From: an uncultured Erysipelotrichaceae bacterium
GTDB lineage: Bacteria > Bacillota_I > Bacilli_A > RF39 > UBA660
Length of the DNA stretch: 31,980 bases
NCBI GenBank assembly: GCA_902768065.1
Contig: CACXJP010000007.1
Location: 1-31,980 of the forward strand
Reading direction: 5' to 3'
This document shows, piece by piece, positions 25,315-31,980 of this stretch. Both the position numbers and the translations under genes were made by a program. Within the stretch, counting starts at the first letter, position 1. Each line of letters starts with the position of its first letter. The notes beneath the pieces are model-generated. The model worked only from the letters and a program-made list of their open reading frames with translations, did not search any database and had not been told where the DNA came from.

Positions 25315-26379
25315 TTATATTTTTTTTAACGTCTTATCTTCTTCCATTACCTCTCTCTTAACTAATTCAATATTTTCTAAACATCTAGGATTGCTACTCA
25401 TCATAATACTTCCATGCCCCAATAAATTAAACACATAAAATTTTCTATTATAATCACCATCATAATACTTAGATATTAATTTATCTATTTCTTCAGCTTC
25501 TTCTAAAGCACCACAAGGCACTTTATTTTCTGTATATGGAGCATCCTTTATATAACAATGAGAATGAATCATATAATTGATATTAGGTAATTTGCTATAT
25601 AACTTCACCTGAACCGGAGTATCAACAGAAGGTTTATTATCACCATAGTAATAAATATTACCCCTATCCTCATATGTCATTACAAAATCATTTCCATCAA
25701 TATATTCCTTATTAACATTTCTCTTACTTACATAAACACAATTATTACCACGATATGAAGGAAATCCCTTTAAACACCTAAAAGAAGCATTCCCTAAAAA
25801 TCTTTTAACATCATCAGGAAAAATAGTAACTGCAAATTTAGTAGCATAATCTCTTACTATCCTTAAAAACTCTTCATTATCAACATCATTTGATCTAATA
25901 GTAGATTTTCTAGTATATTTAACTAAACTTTCAAGTCTATTAAAAATATTTAAAGCACACTTCTTTATATCATATCCCTCATACCAAATATTTCCCAAAG
26001 GATCAAATACTCTCATTTTAAAGTTCCCATCAGTTTTTGAAAATTCAACAGTAAGATTAGCTTTCATACCAAGCGATCTTTGAAGCAACTGTTCATCACT
26101 ATATTTATAATTATCATTCCTTTTTGAAGAAACAAGCATAACTCTATAATTGATTTCTTTGACATTTCTTACTTTAGGAAGACTATTATCAACATTTGCC
26201 CACCAAAAGACAATATCATAATTCTTTGCCATTTCAATAATTCTTTCTAAATCTTTATAATCACCACCATTATATATAGTAACATTTTCTATTTCTTCAG
26301 AAAAAGAATCCACAAGTTTAGACTTTTTTCCGCCATTTAAATCCTAAGTACCACCTACAAATAAAACTCTTTTATCCAC
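25315..26379 (-). pseudogene. Class II aldolase-like gene interrupted by TAG at codon 12
   Basis: The expected start is GTG 26379-26377, 7 nt after AAGGAGG. The frame reads VDKRVLFVGGT, then TAG (26346-26344), then DLNGGKKSKL and onward without break to 25315. The residues around the stop form a Rossmann-type strand and loop, so the stop cuts a domain rather than sitting in an untranslated leader. The remaining 332-codon frame (from GTG 26313) has an N-terminal alpha/beta domain (to about 130) and a class II aldolase/adducin-like domain with the metal ligands MIHSHCY and LLGHGS. The frame overlaps the coaB end by 8 nt, as expected for the third gene of a coaC-coaB operon. One base change (TAG from TGG is the simplest) would restore a 354-codon gene. 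Whether it is a true pseudogene, a sequencing error or read-through is open. Confidence 0.72.
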
Positions 26380-27076
26380 ATTTAAACCTCCTTACCAATT
26401 TTTTTGCAATATCTTCTTTACCACTAGCAACTGTAATACTATTATCTTTATCTAATAAATATGCACTATGCTTACCATTTCTAATATTTGATAAATCATT
26501 CGCAACAACCATATCACAATTATTCTTCCTCATTAATTCCCTACCAACATATATCAATTTTTCATCACATACTCCATCAAGCAACTTAAATCCAACAAGA
26601 AAAGTTTCGGGACTAACATCTTTAATAATAGAAATAACTTTAGGAGTTTGTTTTAAAACAATAACTAAATTATCCTCATTTGAAGATATTTTATTATCAG
26701 TAATTTTATCAACATTACTAAAATCATCATCACTAGTAAAACTTTTTTCCATTTTTTTTAAAGTGGTTACATAATCAATCATATAATCAGAAACAGCCAT
26801 AGAATGAACAAAAAAATCAATATTATCATTTCTTAATAAAAATTCAACTTTGCTTTTTAAATCTAATACTCCATCAACCTCAATAACTTTAACCTTATCA
26901 TTTTTAGGCCTTATAGAGTTTCTGGAACAAATATAATAGATTCTAACATCATCAATTTCCTCTAATATAGTATTAGCAATAATACAACCTAATTTTCCAC
27001 TAGAAGAATTTGTTATCTTTCTAACATTATCTATCTTTTCACTAGTGCCTCCAGCAGTAATAATAAACTTTTTCAT
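26372..27076 (-). CDS. coaB: Phosphopantothenate--cysteine ligase (stand-alone CoaB)
   Basis: Joins cysteine to 4'-phosphopantothenate in CoA synthesis; 234 residues, the separate type found in streptococci and enterococci rather than the CoaBC fusion. The N-terminus ITAGGTSEKIDNVRKITN and SSSGKLG form the nucleotide and phosphate site. The segment NKISSNEDNLVIVLKQTPKVI matches the KISS/TPK region of this CoaB type. The start ATG overlaps the coaC stop (ATGA arrangement). The 3' end carries the ribosome site of the next, interrupted gene. Confidence 0.94.
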   Translation of the reverse strand: MKKFIITAGGTSEKIDNVRKITNSSSGKLGCIIANTILEEIDDVRIYYICSRNSIRPKNDKVKVIEVDGVLDLKSKVEFLLRNDNIDFFVHSMAVSDYMIDYVTTLKKMEKSFTSDDDFSNVDKITDNKISSNEDNLVIVLKQTPKVISIIKDVSPETFLVGFKLLDGVCDEKLIYVGRELMRKNNCDMVVANDLSNIRNGKHSAYLLDKDNSITVASGKEDIAKKLVRRFKCG

Positions 27077-27627
27077 CTCTTATCCTCCTTCATTAAAACT
27101 TTTACATACTCAACTATATCTTCATTTGATGCAAGCTTTCCTTTTGCTTCATAGCCACATGCAAGATGTCCAGTAATAGGATCAACAAATCTATATCCAT
27201 ATTTTTTTAATATTTTGATATTATTTTGAACTATAGGATTTTCAAACATACCATTGTTCATTGCGGGGGCGAAAACTACTGGAGCTTTTGTTGCCATAAT
27301 AGTTGTAGATAGCATATCATCAGCAATACCATTAGCAACTTTACCAAGTATATTAGCAGTTGCAGGTACAACCAAAAACAAATCTGCCATTCTAGCCAAG
27401 CTAATATGTTCAACATTCATATAATCGGGCCTATCAAACATATCAACAACAACCTTATGCCCAGACAAAACTTCCAAAGTTAAAGATGTAATAAACTTTG
27501 TAGCATTTTCAGTCATAATTACATATATATTAGCTCCCTCTTTTTTTAAATAACTAATGATACCACAAGCCTTATAAGCAGCAATACCTCCACTTATTCC
27601 AATCACAATATTTAAATTATTAAACAT
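27073..27627 (-). CDS. coaC: Phosphopantothenoylcysteine decarboxylase (stand-alone CoaC)
   Basis: FMN-dependent decarboxylase giving 4'-phosphopantetheine in CoA synthesis; 184 residues with a single flavoprotein domain. GISGGIAAYKA (10-20) is the flavin-binding start; catalytic His74 is in VEHISLARMAD, the PAMN motif is at 121-124, and Cys157 lies in LACGYEAKGKL. The usual ACGD reads ACGY here. I place the start at ATG 27627, after AAGGAAGTGA; the longer frame to 27651 would run through that site. First gene of the coaC-coaB-aldolase-like operon and divergent from the LysR gene. Confidence 0.95.
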   Translation of the reverse strand: MFNNLNIVIGISGGIAAYKACGIISYLKKEGANIYVIMTENATKFITSLTLEVLSGHKVVVDMFDRPDYMNVEHISLARMADLFLVVPATANILGKVANGIADDMLSTTIMATKAPVVFAPAMNNGMFENPIVQNNIKILKKYGYRFVDPITGHLACGYEAKGKLASNEDIVEYVKVLMKEDKR

Positions 27628-27650
27628 AAAATCACTTCCTTTATAAGACA

Positions 27651-27697
27651 ATTTTATGAAAGATAGATTGATAAGTAAAATATATAAATGTTATAAT
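27651..27697. promoter_or_regulatory. Back-to-back promoters of coaC and the LysR gene
   Basis: Plus strand (LysR): TTGATA (27668-27673), 18-nt spacer, TATAAT (27692-27697) with a TG before the -10. Minus strand (coaC): TTTACT (27679-27674), 17-nt spacer, TAAAAT (27656-27651). The two -35 boxes abut, so a regulator bound here could affect both. The LysR promoter is the clearer of the two. Confidence 0.5.
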
Positions 27698-27717
27698 GTT
27701 TATAAGGAGTGCTTATT

Positions 27718-28599
27718 ATGAATATAGATTTAGAATTATACAGAATCTTCTATACAGTAGCAAAACATAATCACATGACAAGAGCTAGTGAAGAACTACA
27801 CATATCACAACCAGCAATAAGTCAATCAATAAAAAAGTTAGAAGAACAATTAGATGGAACATTATTTATTAGAAGTAACAAAGGAATGGAATTAACTAGT
27901 GAAGGAAAAATGTTTTATGACTATGTAAAAGGAGCACTAGAATTAATTAATAATGCCGAAAACGAATTCACTTCATTCAAAGATTTATCAAAAGGAAAGA
28001 TAAATATAGGAGCTTCCACAACCCTAACAAAATTAGTATTAATGGATTCACTAAAAAGTTTTCATAAAGATTATCCAAATATAGATATAAATATTACAAA
28101 TGATCTAACAAGTAATCTTATAATTGACCTTAATAAAGGAAAACTAGATTTTGTAATCTTTAATGAAGGAAATATAAAAGAATCAAATATAGAAATTAAA
28201 GAATTAATAAAAATAAAGCAAGGTTTTATTTATAACCCTAAATATTATGAAGATAAAATTACAAATTTTAACCAATTAAATGAATATCCTCTAATTTTAC
28301 AAAAAAAGGAATCTAATAGTAGAAAATTTATTGATAATATCTTATTAAAAGAAAATATAGTACTAAATCCAAAAACAGAAGTAGTTAGCCAAGACTTAGT
28401 AATAGAGTTCACTGAAGGAGGTTTTGGAATAGGTTTTGGAATAATCCCTCTTGCTAAAAGAAATTATTCATACTTAAAAGAATTAAACATAAACAAAAAC
28501 ATACCTAAAACAAATATATATATTGCAAAAAACAAAAGTATTAATTTACCATTTGCTAGCAAAAAATATATTGAATATTTAAAAGCACAAAAAAAATGA
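27718..28599 (+). CDS. LysR-family transcriptional regulator
   Basis: 293 residues. The N-terminal winged HTH (2-60) has the family's ASEELHISQPAISQSIKKLEEQLDG pattern, and the rest is a two-lobed effector domain (about 88-290; SKGKINIGAS start). The effector is not evident. ATG 27718 lies 8 nt after AAGGAG; the in-frame GTG at 27709 overlaps that site. It is divergent from coaC with adjoining promoters; LysR proteins often control the divergent operon and themselves, so regulation of the coaC operon is possible but unproven. It ends in a bidirectional terminator shared with pepT. Confidence 0.93.
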   Translation: MNIDLELYRIFYTVAKHNHMTRASEELHISQPAISQSIKKLEEQLDGTLFIRSNKGMELTSEGKMFYDYVKGALELINNAENEFTSFKDLSKGKINIGASTTLTKLVLMDSLKSFHKDYPNIDINITNDLTSNLIIDLNKGKLDFVIFNEGNIKESNIEIKELIKIKQGFIYNPKYYEDKITNFNQLNEYPLILQKKESNSRKFIDNILLKENIVLNPKTEVVSQDLVIEFTEGGFGIGFGIIPLAKRNYSYLKELNINKNIPKTNIYIAKNKSINLPFASKKYIEYLKAQKK

Positions 28600-28615
28600 G
28601 AAATTCTCATTTTTT
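28591..28615. terminator. Bidirectional terminator between the LysR gene and pepT
   Basis: Ten-base arms AAAAAATGAG (28591-28600) and CTCATTTTTT (28606-28615) with a 5-nt loop. The arms contain both stop codons: TGA 28597-28599 of the LysR gene and TGA 28609-28607 of pepT. Confidence 0.85.
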
Positions 28616-29833
28616 TATTAACTCTTTATTTTTATCTTTTGCATAAGTATTAACAATTGAAATTAATAAGTCTTTTATTTGCTCCATATCTTCTAAACAA
28701 ACATATTCATATATACTATGAAAATTATGACCACCAGCACCAATATCCGGGCAAGGAATTCCCTTGTAGCTTATATCCGCACCATCAGTTCCACCCCTAA
28801 CAGGAGTAATAATTGGAGTAATACCTATGTCATTCATAGCCTCCTTAGAAATATCAATTATTGACTTATCTTTAATAGCATCAAACATATTGTAGTAAGT
28901 ATCCTTAATCTCCAAAGAAACAACATCACCATATTTTTCATTCAATTTATCAACAATTGTTTTAAGTATTTGTTTTCTTTCTTCAAAGTGATTCCTATCA
29001 AAATCTCTAATTATATATTGCATAGAGGCATTTGTTATATTTCCATCAATCTTTTGCAAATGATAAAAGCCATCATATCCATCAGTATTTTCAGGTATTT
29101 CATTAGGTAATAATTCATTTATTACTGTTGCGAACCTAACTGCATTTATCATCCTACCCTTTGCTAAACCAGGATGATAATTTAAACCATTTATATCTAT
29201 ATTTGCTGTAGCTGCATTGAAATTTTCATATGATAATTCACCTAATGCACTACCATCAACAGTATACGCAACATCAGGATGAAAGTGTTTCAAATCAAGA
29301 TTCTGAGTTCCCAAACCAATCTCTTCATCAGGAGTAAAACATACAAAAATATCACCATGCTTGCATTCGTTTTTAGAAAAATATTCCAACATTTCCATTA
29401 TTTCTGCAATACCAGCCTTGTCATCTGCTCCTAACAAAGTATTACCATCAGTAGTGATAAGTGTTTTACCAACAAAATTCTTTAAATCAGGGTTATCATG
29501 AACCTTCAAAGAAACATTATCATTTAATTTTATATCTTTACCATCATATTCATTAATAATTCTCGGTTTAATATTTTTACCAGGAGCATCCTCACTAGTA
29601 TCCATATGAGCAACAAATCCAACACTTGGAATACTCTTATCGCCTTTTATAAGAGCATAAATATAACAGTTCTCCTCATCAACATAAATATCATCTATAT
29701 TTAATTCTTTTAATTCCTCATATAACTCTTCTGCTAGATATATTTGTCCCGAACTTGTAGGATTATTACACTTACTAGAATCAGAAGTTGTATCAATTTC
29801 AACATATTTTAAAAATCTATCTAATAAAGCCAT
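28607..29833 (-). CDS. pepT: Peptidase T (tripeptide aminopeptidase, M20B)
   Basis: Cytoplasmic di-zinc aminopeptidase releasing the N-terminal residue of tripeptides; 408 residues, the usual family length. Metal-site stretches are visible: FVAHMDTSEDAPG (first His and Asp pair near 76-78), TTDGNTLLGADDKAG (bridging Asp), FTPDEEIGLG (catalytic and ligand Glu) and GGHNFHS near the C-terminus. A dimerisation domain lies between. I place the start at ATG 29833, after GGAGGAGA; MEET upstream would include that site. An extended -10 (TGTTATAAT, 29861-29856) lies between it and pnuC, with a poor -35 overlapping the pnuC terminator. Monocistronic. Confidence 0.95.
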   Translation of the reverse strand: MALLDRFLKYVEIDTTSDSSKCNNPTSSGQIYLAEELYEELKELNIDDIYVDEENCYIYALIKGDKSIPSVGFVAHMDTSEDAPGKNIKPRIINEYDGKDIKLNDNVSLKVHDNPDLKNFVGKTLITTDGNTLLGADDKAGIAEIMEMLEYFSKNECKHGDIFVCFTPDEEIGLGTQNLDLKHFHPDVAYTVDGSALGELSYENFNAATANIDINGLNYHPGLAKGRMINAVRFATVINELLPNEIPENTDGYDGFYHLQKIDGNITNASMQYIIRDFDRNHFEERKQILKTIVDKLNEKYGDVVSLEIKDTYYNMFDAIKDKSIIDISKEAMNDIGITPIITPVRGGTDGADISYKGIPCPDIGAGGHNFHSIYEYVCLEDMEQIKDLLISIVNTYAKDKNKELIKK

Positions 29834-29867
29834 AGTCTCCTCCATATAGGTAGATATTATAACACAA

Positions 29868-29901
29868 AATAAAAAAAGTTGAATAAATAATTCAACTTTT
29901 T
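29868..29901 (-). terminator. Terminator of the nicotinamide riboside salvage operon
   Basis: Twelve-base arms AAAAAGTTGAAT (29873-29884) and ATTCAACTTTTT (29890-29901) with a 5-nt loop, followed on the minus strand by a T run. It starts 2 nt past the pnuC stop. Confidence 0.86.
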
Positions 29902-29903
29902 AA

Positions 29904-30653
29904 TTACTCATTATTCTTATTTCGTTCCTTATTTAACTTGTGCCAATTTATTAATCCTATAATAGCCATAATTAAATAAATACTCTTTTTAGTTAAATAA
30001 ACAAGATCAAAATGAACTATATACATAGCAACAGCTATAATATCAGTAATAATCCACCAAACATACTGTTCTTTATATCTAAACATTTCAAGAATAACAG
30101 CTATAATTCCAATACTTAATGTAAAAGCATCAAGCCAAGCTACATTTCCACCCATTTTTACTAAAATAACATGATAAATCAAACCCCCAACAATGATTAA
30201 AATAGTTGCTATAATATTTTGAAAAACAGTCAATCTTTTAGTCTTAGTTTTTTCTATCAATTTTTTATCCCTGTGCTTAGCCCATAAATACCAAGAAATA
30301 AAGTTAATCGGTAAATAGAATAAAACCTCCAAAAAGAATGTTCCAAATATCTTATTATAAAATAAGAATATTGCATAAACTATTGTATTAACTGTAGCAA
30401 AAACAAAGTTTGAAATGTTTGCTTTTGCACAAAAGAATATACACATAATACCACAAATTGCACTAATAAAGTTAATTATAGTTAACCATAATGGAGTATC
30501 ACCAGGATTAACAATCGCATCATATACTGCATAACCTGCAATACCAATCATAATTATAATCATAATAATCTCATACCACTTTAATTCTTTAAAACTAATT
30601 AAAATATTATTAAAGTATTTTTTTAAATTCATTTTATTTCTTACATTATCCAT
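29904..30653 (-). CDS. pnuC: Nicotinamide riboside transporter
   Basis: 249 residues, integral membrane protein of the PnuC family with about seven helices (starting about 28, 55, 80, 103, 145, 170 and 195). Substrate-site-like residues are the aromatic-rich stretches NFISWYLWAKH (near 115) and EQYVWWIITDIIAVAMYIVH (near 195-214), the latter being the family's W-x-x-x-D motif. It imports nicotinamide riboside for NAD synthesis. ATG 30653 lies inside the end of the adenylyltransferase gene (13-nt overlap), so the two are translated as a coupled pair. N-terminal cytoplasmic segment of about 25 residues. Confidence 0.93.
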   Translation of the reverse strand: MDNVRNKMNLKKYFNNILISFKELKWYEIIMIIIMIGIAGYAVYDAIVNPGDTPLWLTIINFISAICGIMCIFFCAKANISNFVFATVNTIVYAIFLFYNKIFGTFFLEVLFYLPINFISWYLWAKHRDKKLIEKTKTKRLTVFQNIIATILIIVGGLIYHVILVKMGGNVAWLDAFTLSIGIIAVILEMFRYKEQYVWWIITDIIAVAMYIVHFDLVYLTKKSIYLIMAIIGLINWHKLNKERNKNNE

Positions 30654-31135
30654 TTTTCTCTCTCCTTCTTACTTTTCATATTTCTTATTTTTGTTCCACT
30701 AATAGGATATTTAACTCTTTCATAATCAACAATTCTATGTAGAGCCTCCGGGTAAGCTCTTCTAAAATAATCACCATATGATATTTCAGAACTATAGACA
30801 GCATCCAGCTTGTCTCCAACAATATTTCTTACCAAAGGCGTTTCAGCATCCCAATCCTCCAGTCCATTTTCTAATCGACAACTCGAGACATCTATAAACA
30901 CCGGTAAAGCATTATCATATTTTAAACAAATATTAGATAAATGTTTTTTTCTATCACTGACTGTTAAAAATTTTTGTTTTTTGCTTTTAAGAATTTCTTC
31001 TTCATCAGAACCACCATAGAAAAGAATTACATATACCTTCTCACATTCTCTACAAGCAACATCTATACAATAATTATGTCCCTTATGAAAAGGCATAAAT
31101 TTTCCACCATACATACCTATCTCAAATCTTTTCAT
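30641..31135 (-). CDS. NadR-type NMN adenylyltransferase domain protein, without the kinase domain
   Basis: 164 residues, a single nucleotidyltransferase domain. The ATP-binding HxGH motif is HKGH at 17-20 (in GGKFMPFHKGHNYCID) and the second motif is ISGTKIR at 145-151. This matches the NMN adenylyltransferase module of NadR. NadR proteins of PnuC operons usually continue with a ribosylnicotinamide kinase domain (total about 350 residues); here the frame stops and pnuC begins, so that kinase must be encoded elsewhere or the substrate enters as NMN. ATG 31135 follows GAGGTAGAG. The operon's promoter carries a palindrome. Confidence 0.88.
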   Translation of the reverse strand: MKRFEIGMYGGKFMPFHKGHNYCIDVACRECEKVYVILFYGGSDEEEILKSKKQKFLTVSDRKKHLSNICLKYDNALPVFIDVSSCRLENGLEDWDAETPLVRNIVGDKLDAVYSSEISYGDYFRRAYPEALHRIVDYERVKYPISGTKIRNMKSKKEREKWIM

Positions 31136-31198
31136 AAAACTCTACCTCTCTTTTTATCATTTTGTTAATATCAAATGTTAAAAAATAATCAGAACGGC

Positions 31199-31241
31199 CA
31201 TCTGTTATTAACATTATATTAATAACAGATGCTTTTGTCAA
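31199..31241 (-). promoter_or_regulatory. Consensus promoter of the NAD-salvage operon overlapped by a perfect palindrome (operator)
   Basis: Minus strand: TTGACA (31241-31236), exactly 17-nt spacer, TATAAT (31218-31213), both perfect. A perfect inverted repeat with 13-base arms (CATCTGTTATTAA, 31199-31211, and its complement, 31219-31231) and a 7-base centre spans the spacer, the -10 box and the expected start point. A repressor bound here would block RNA polymerase directly. NAD-responsive repressors (NiaR, NrtR) are the obvious candidates, but I cannot match the site to either. Confidence 0.72.
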
Positions 31242-31252
31242 CACATTTTATA

Positions 31253-31283
31253 AAAAAAATAAAAAAAGTAGCATCACTGCTAC
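31253..31283 (-). terminator. Orphan minus-strand terminator
   Basis: Arms GTAGCA (31268-31273) and TGCTAC (31278-31283) with a 4-nt loop, followed on the minus strand by a T-rich run over 31267-31253. No complete minus-strand gene ends here. A start-less open frame with a C-terminus reading CSTTIYSVPFKNEM stops at TAG 31282-31280, inside the stem, which suggests the 3' end of a deleted gene. Confidence 0.65.
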
Positions 31284-31387
31284 ATTTCATTCTTAAATGG
31301 CACGCTGTATATAGTTGTCGAACACGAATTTGATATAACTAACAAGTAAAGGGTATCACAAAGATAAAAATAATGCAAATCATTATA

Positions 31388-31416
31388 TTGAAAAAATAAG
31401 TGTTGTAGTTTATAAT
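31388..31416 (+). promoter_or_regulatory. Promoter of the 148-residue gene
   Basis: TTGAAA (31388-31393), 17-nt spacer, TATAAT (31411-31416). The start codon is 24 nt downstream. Confidence 0.65.
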
Positions 31417-31439
31417 ATACAAACAAGTGAGGTTATAAT

Positions 31440-31886
31440 ATGTTTATATCTGATAGTTTTGTTTGGAGAAATGATCATTATGCCTTCCATATAACAAATA
31501 CTGATGCAATTGAAGATATTCGTAAGGAAGGACTAAAACCTTTGTGTGGAAAAAGAAGTCAATCAGTTTGCGATGATACTAAGGGTGTTTTTTTCTTTGA
31601 TTATTTAGGTAGTGTTTCCCATTGGATAGATGTTCTATATGAAAATAAAAATATATATGAATTAGAATTATTAAGATTTAATTTAAAAAATAGAAAATGG
31701 ATTAAGCAAAACGATAATGAATTTTATTTACCTAATAAAGTTCTCTCAGAAAGAATAGAATATTTAAGAATATATGATATTGAAAAAAACATATATTTAC
31801 CATTAAATTTTGTTGATAATGTTAATGAAAACAGAATATTAGTGTGGAATAGTTTAAATGAATATAAGCCATTAGTAAAAAAATAA
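31440..31886 (+). CDS. Unknown protein, possible ADP-ribosyltransferase-like fold
   Basis: 148 residues, predicted soluble. The start YAFHITNTDAIEDIRKEGLKP resembles the opening of ADP-ribosyltransferase-type families (KptA, DarT and relatives), in which a His-Thr or His-hydrophobic-Thr strand is followed by a helix and GL. GVFFF and a helical segment follow, then a strand-rich second half with FYLPNKVLSERIEYLRIYD, where an acidic residue sits in the position of the family's late Glu. The match is weak and by eye only. ATG 31440 follows a GTGAGGT ribosome site and a good promoter. It stands alone between the NAD-salvage operon and its own terminator, next to a probable gene remnant. Confidence 0.7.
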   Translation: MFISDSFVWRNDHYAFHITNTDAIEDIRKEGLKPLCGKRSQSVCDDTKGVFFFDYLGSVSHWIDVLYENKNIYELELLRFNLKNRKWIKQNDNEFYLPNKVLSERIEYLRIYDIEKNIYLPLNFVDNVNENRILVWNSLNEYKPLVKK

Positions 31887-31913
31887 AAAAGGAATTAAAT
31901 AAATTTCATTCGC

Positions 31914-31939
31914 CAACCTCTTTGAGGTTGTTTTCTTTT
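31914..31939 (+). terminator. Terminator of the 148-residue gene
   Basis: Arms CAACCTC (31914-31920) and GAGGTTG (31924-31930) with a 3-nt loop, followed by a T-rich run (31929-31939). It lies 27 nt past the stop. Confidence 0.83.
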
Positions 31940-31980
31940 GGTTTATAATTTATTTATGGTTATATGTACTGAAAATGATA

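Larger units (their letters stand above)
31136..31439. other. 304-bp gap between divergent genes
   Basis: No complete gene seen. It holds, from left to right: the leader of the NAD-salvage operon (31136-31206), a promoter with a perfect palindrome (31199-31241), a minus-strand intrinsic terminator with no gene before it (31253-31283), a start-less minus-strand open frame of about 50 codons ending at that terminator (to about 31430), and the promoter of the 148-residue gene (31388-31416). Confidence 0.7.

Noticed and set aside
26344..26346. Alternative genetic code as an explanation for the internal stop
   Set aside because: The codon is TAG, not TGA, and TAG ends several genes here (leuS, GH31, rnr); TGA also ends genes, so the standard code applies.
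31940..31980. Possible new gene start (ATG near 31956) at the right edge
   Set aside because: No ribosome site and fewer than ten codons before the window ends; cannot be supported.
1..31980. CRISPR arrays, tRNA/rRNA genes, intact insertion sequences or prophage genes
   Set aside because: No regularly spaced repeats, no cloverleaf or rRNA-like sequence, no transposase, integrase or phage structural gene was seen on either strand.

Overview
The window is strongly AT-rich, densely packed bacterial DNA with Shine-Dalgarno-led genes, many short intrinsic terminators and the standard code (TGG for Trp; TGA used as stop, for example at 15255-15257, 27073-27075, 28597-28599 and 28607-28609). The gene set is that of a walled, low-GC Gram-positive bacterium: a T-box leader, CdaA/CdaR, a sortase with a thioester/Cna-B surface protein, a VanY-type carboxypeptidase, a stand-alone Fhs and split CoaB and CoaC. 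A CotF-like spore coat pair and a GerS/YdcC-type lipoprotein point to a spore-former or a descendant of one. I infer an anaerobic Bacilli/Erysipelotrichia-like gut lineage; the species cannot be told from the sequence.

Layout. 1-431: edge-truncated transglutaminase-like gene. 508-3523: leuS behind a small membrane-protein gene, both under a T-box leader and promoter. 3551-6794: a GH31 glycosidase-like protein and an unknown gene. 6840-8822: a zinc-ribbon membrane protein and a VanY-like DD-carboxypeptidase. 8902-9828: a TIGR01212-type radical SAM protein on the plus strand. 9850-11152: NfeD and SPFH membrane proteins. 11265-12002: an anchored two-repeat protein with a small four-cysteine tail. 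12030-13643: fhs. 13839-15787: thioester adhesin plus sortase. 15784-17640: CtpA-like protease and a membrane-anchored thioredoxin-fold protein. 17690-18676: GerS-like lipoprotein. 18758-20933: cdaA-cdaR. 21058-23313: RNase R. 23373-24663: a DUF378 protein and an NlpC/P60 hydrolase. 24722-27627: coaC-coaB, a broken class II aldolase-like gene and the two coat genes. 27718-28599: a divergent LysR regulator. 28607-29833: pepT. 29904-31241: nicotinamide riboside/NMN salvage (a NadR-type NMN adenylyltransferase and PnuC) behind a consensus promoter carrying a perfect palindrome. 31440-31886: an unknown protein, perhaps with an ADP-ribosyltransferase-like fold.

Functional themes are envelope building and remodelling (DD-carboxypeptidase, NlpC/P60, CtpA, sortase, c-di-AMP synthesis), cofactor supply (CoA, NAD, one-carbon folate) and sporulation-type proteins. 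The most notable points are: a surface-protein gene whose signal peptide appears to begin at an ATA codon; an in-frame TAG at codon 12 of the gene after coaB; a 33-bp palindrome spanning the -10 box of the NAD-salvage promoter; a GH31 protein lacking the usual acid/base Asp; and stop codons built into the terminator hairpins at many gene ends. No tRNA, rRNA, CRISPR array, intact insertion sequence or prophage was seen.
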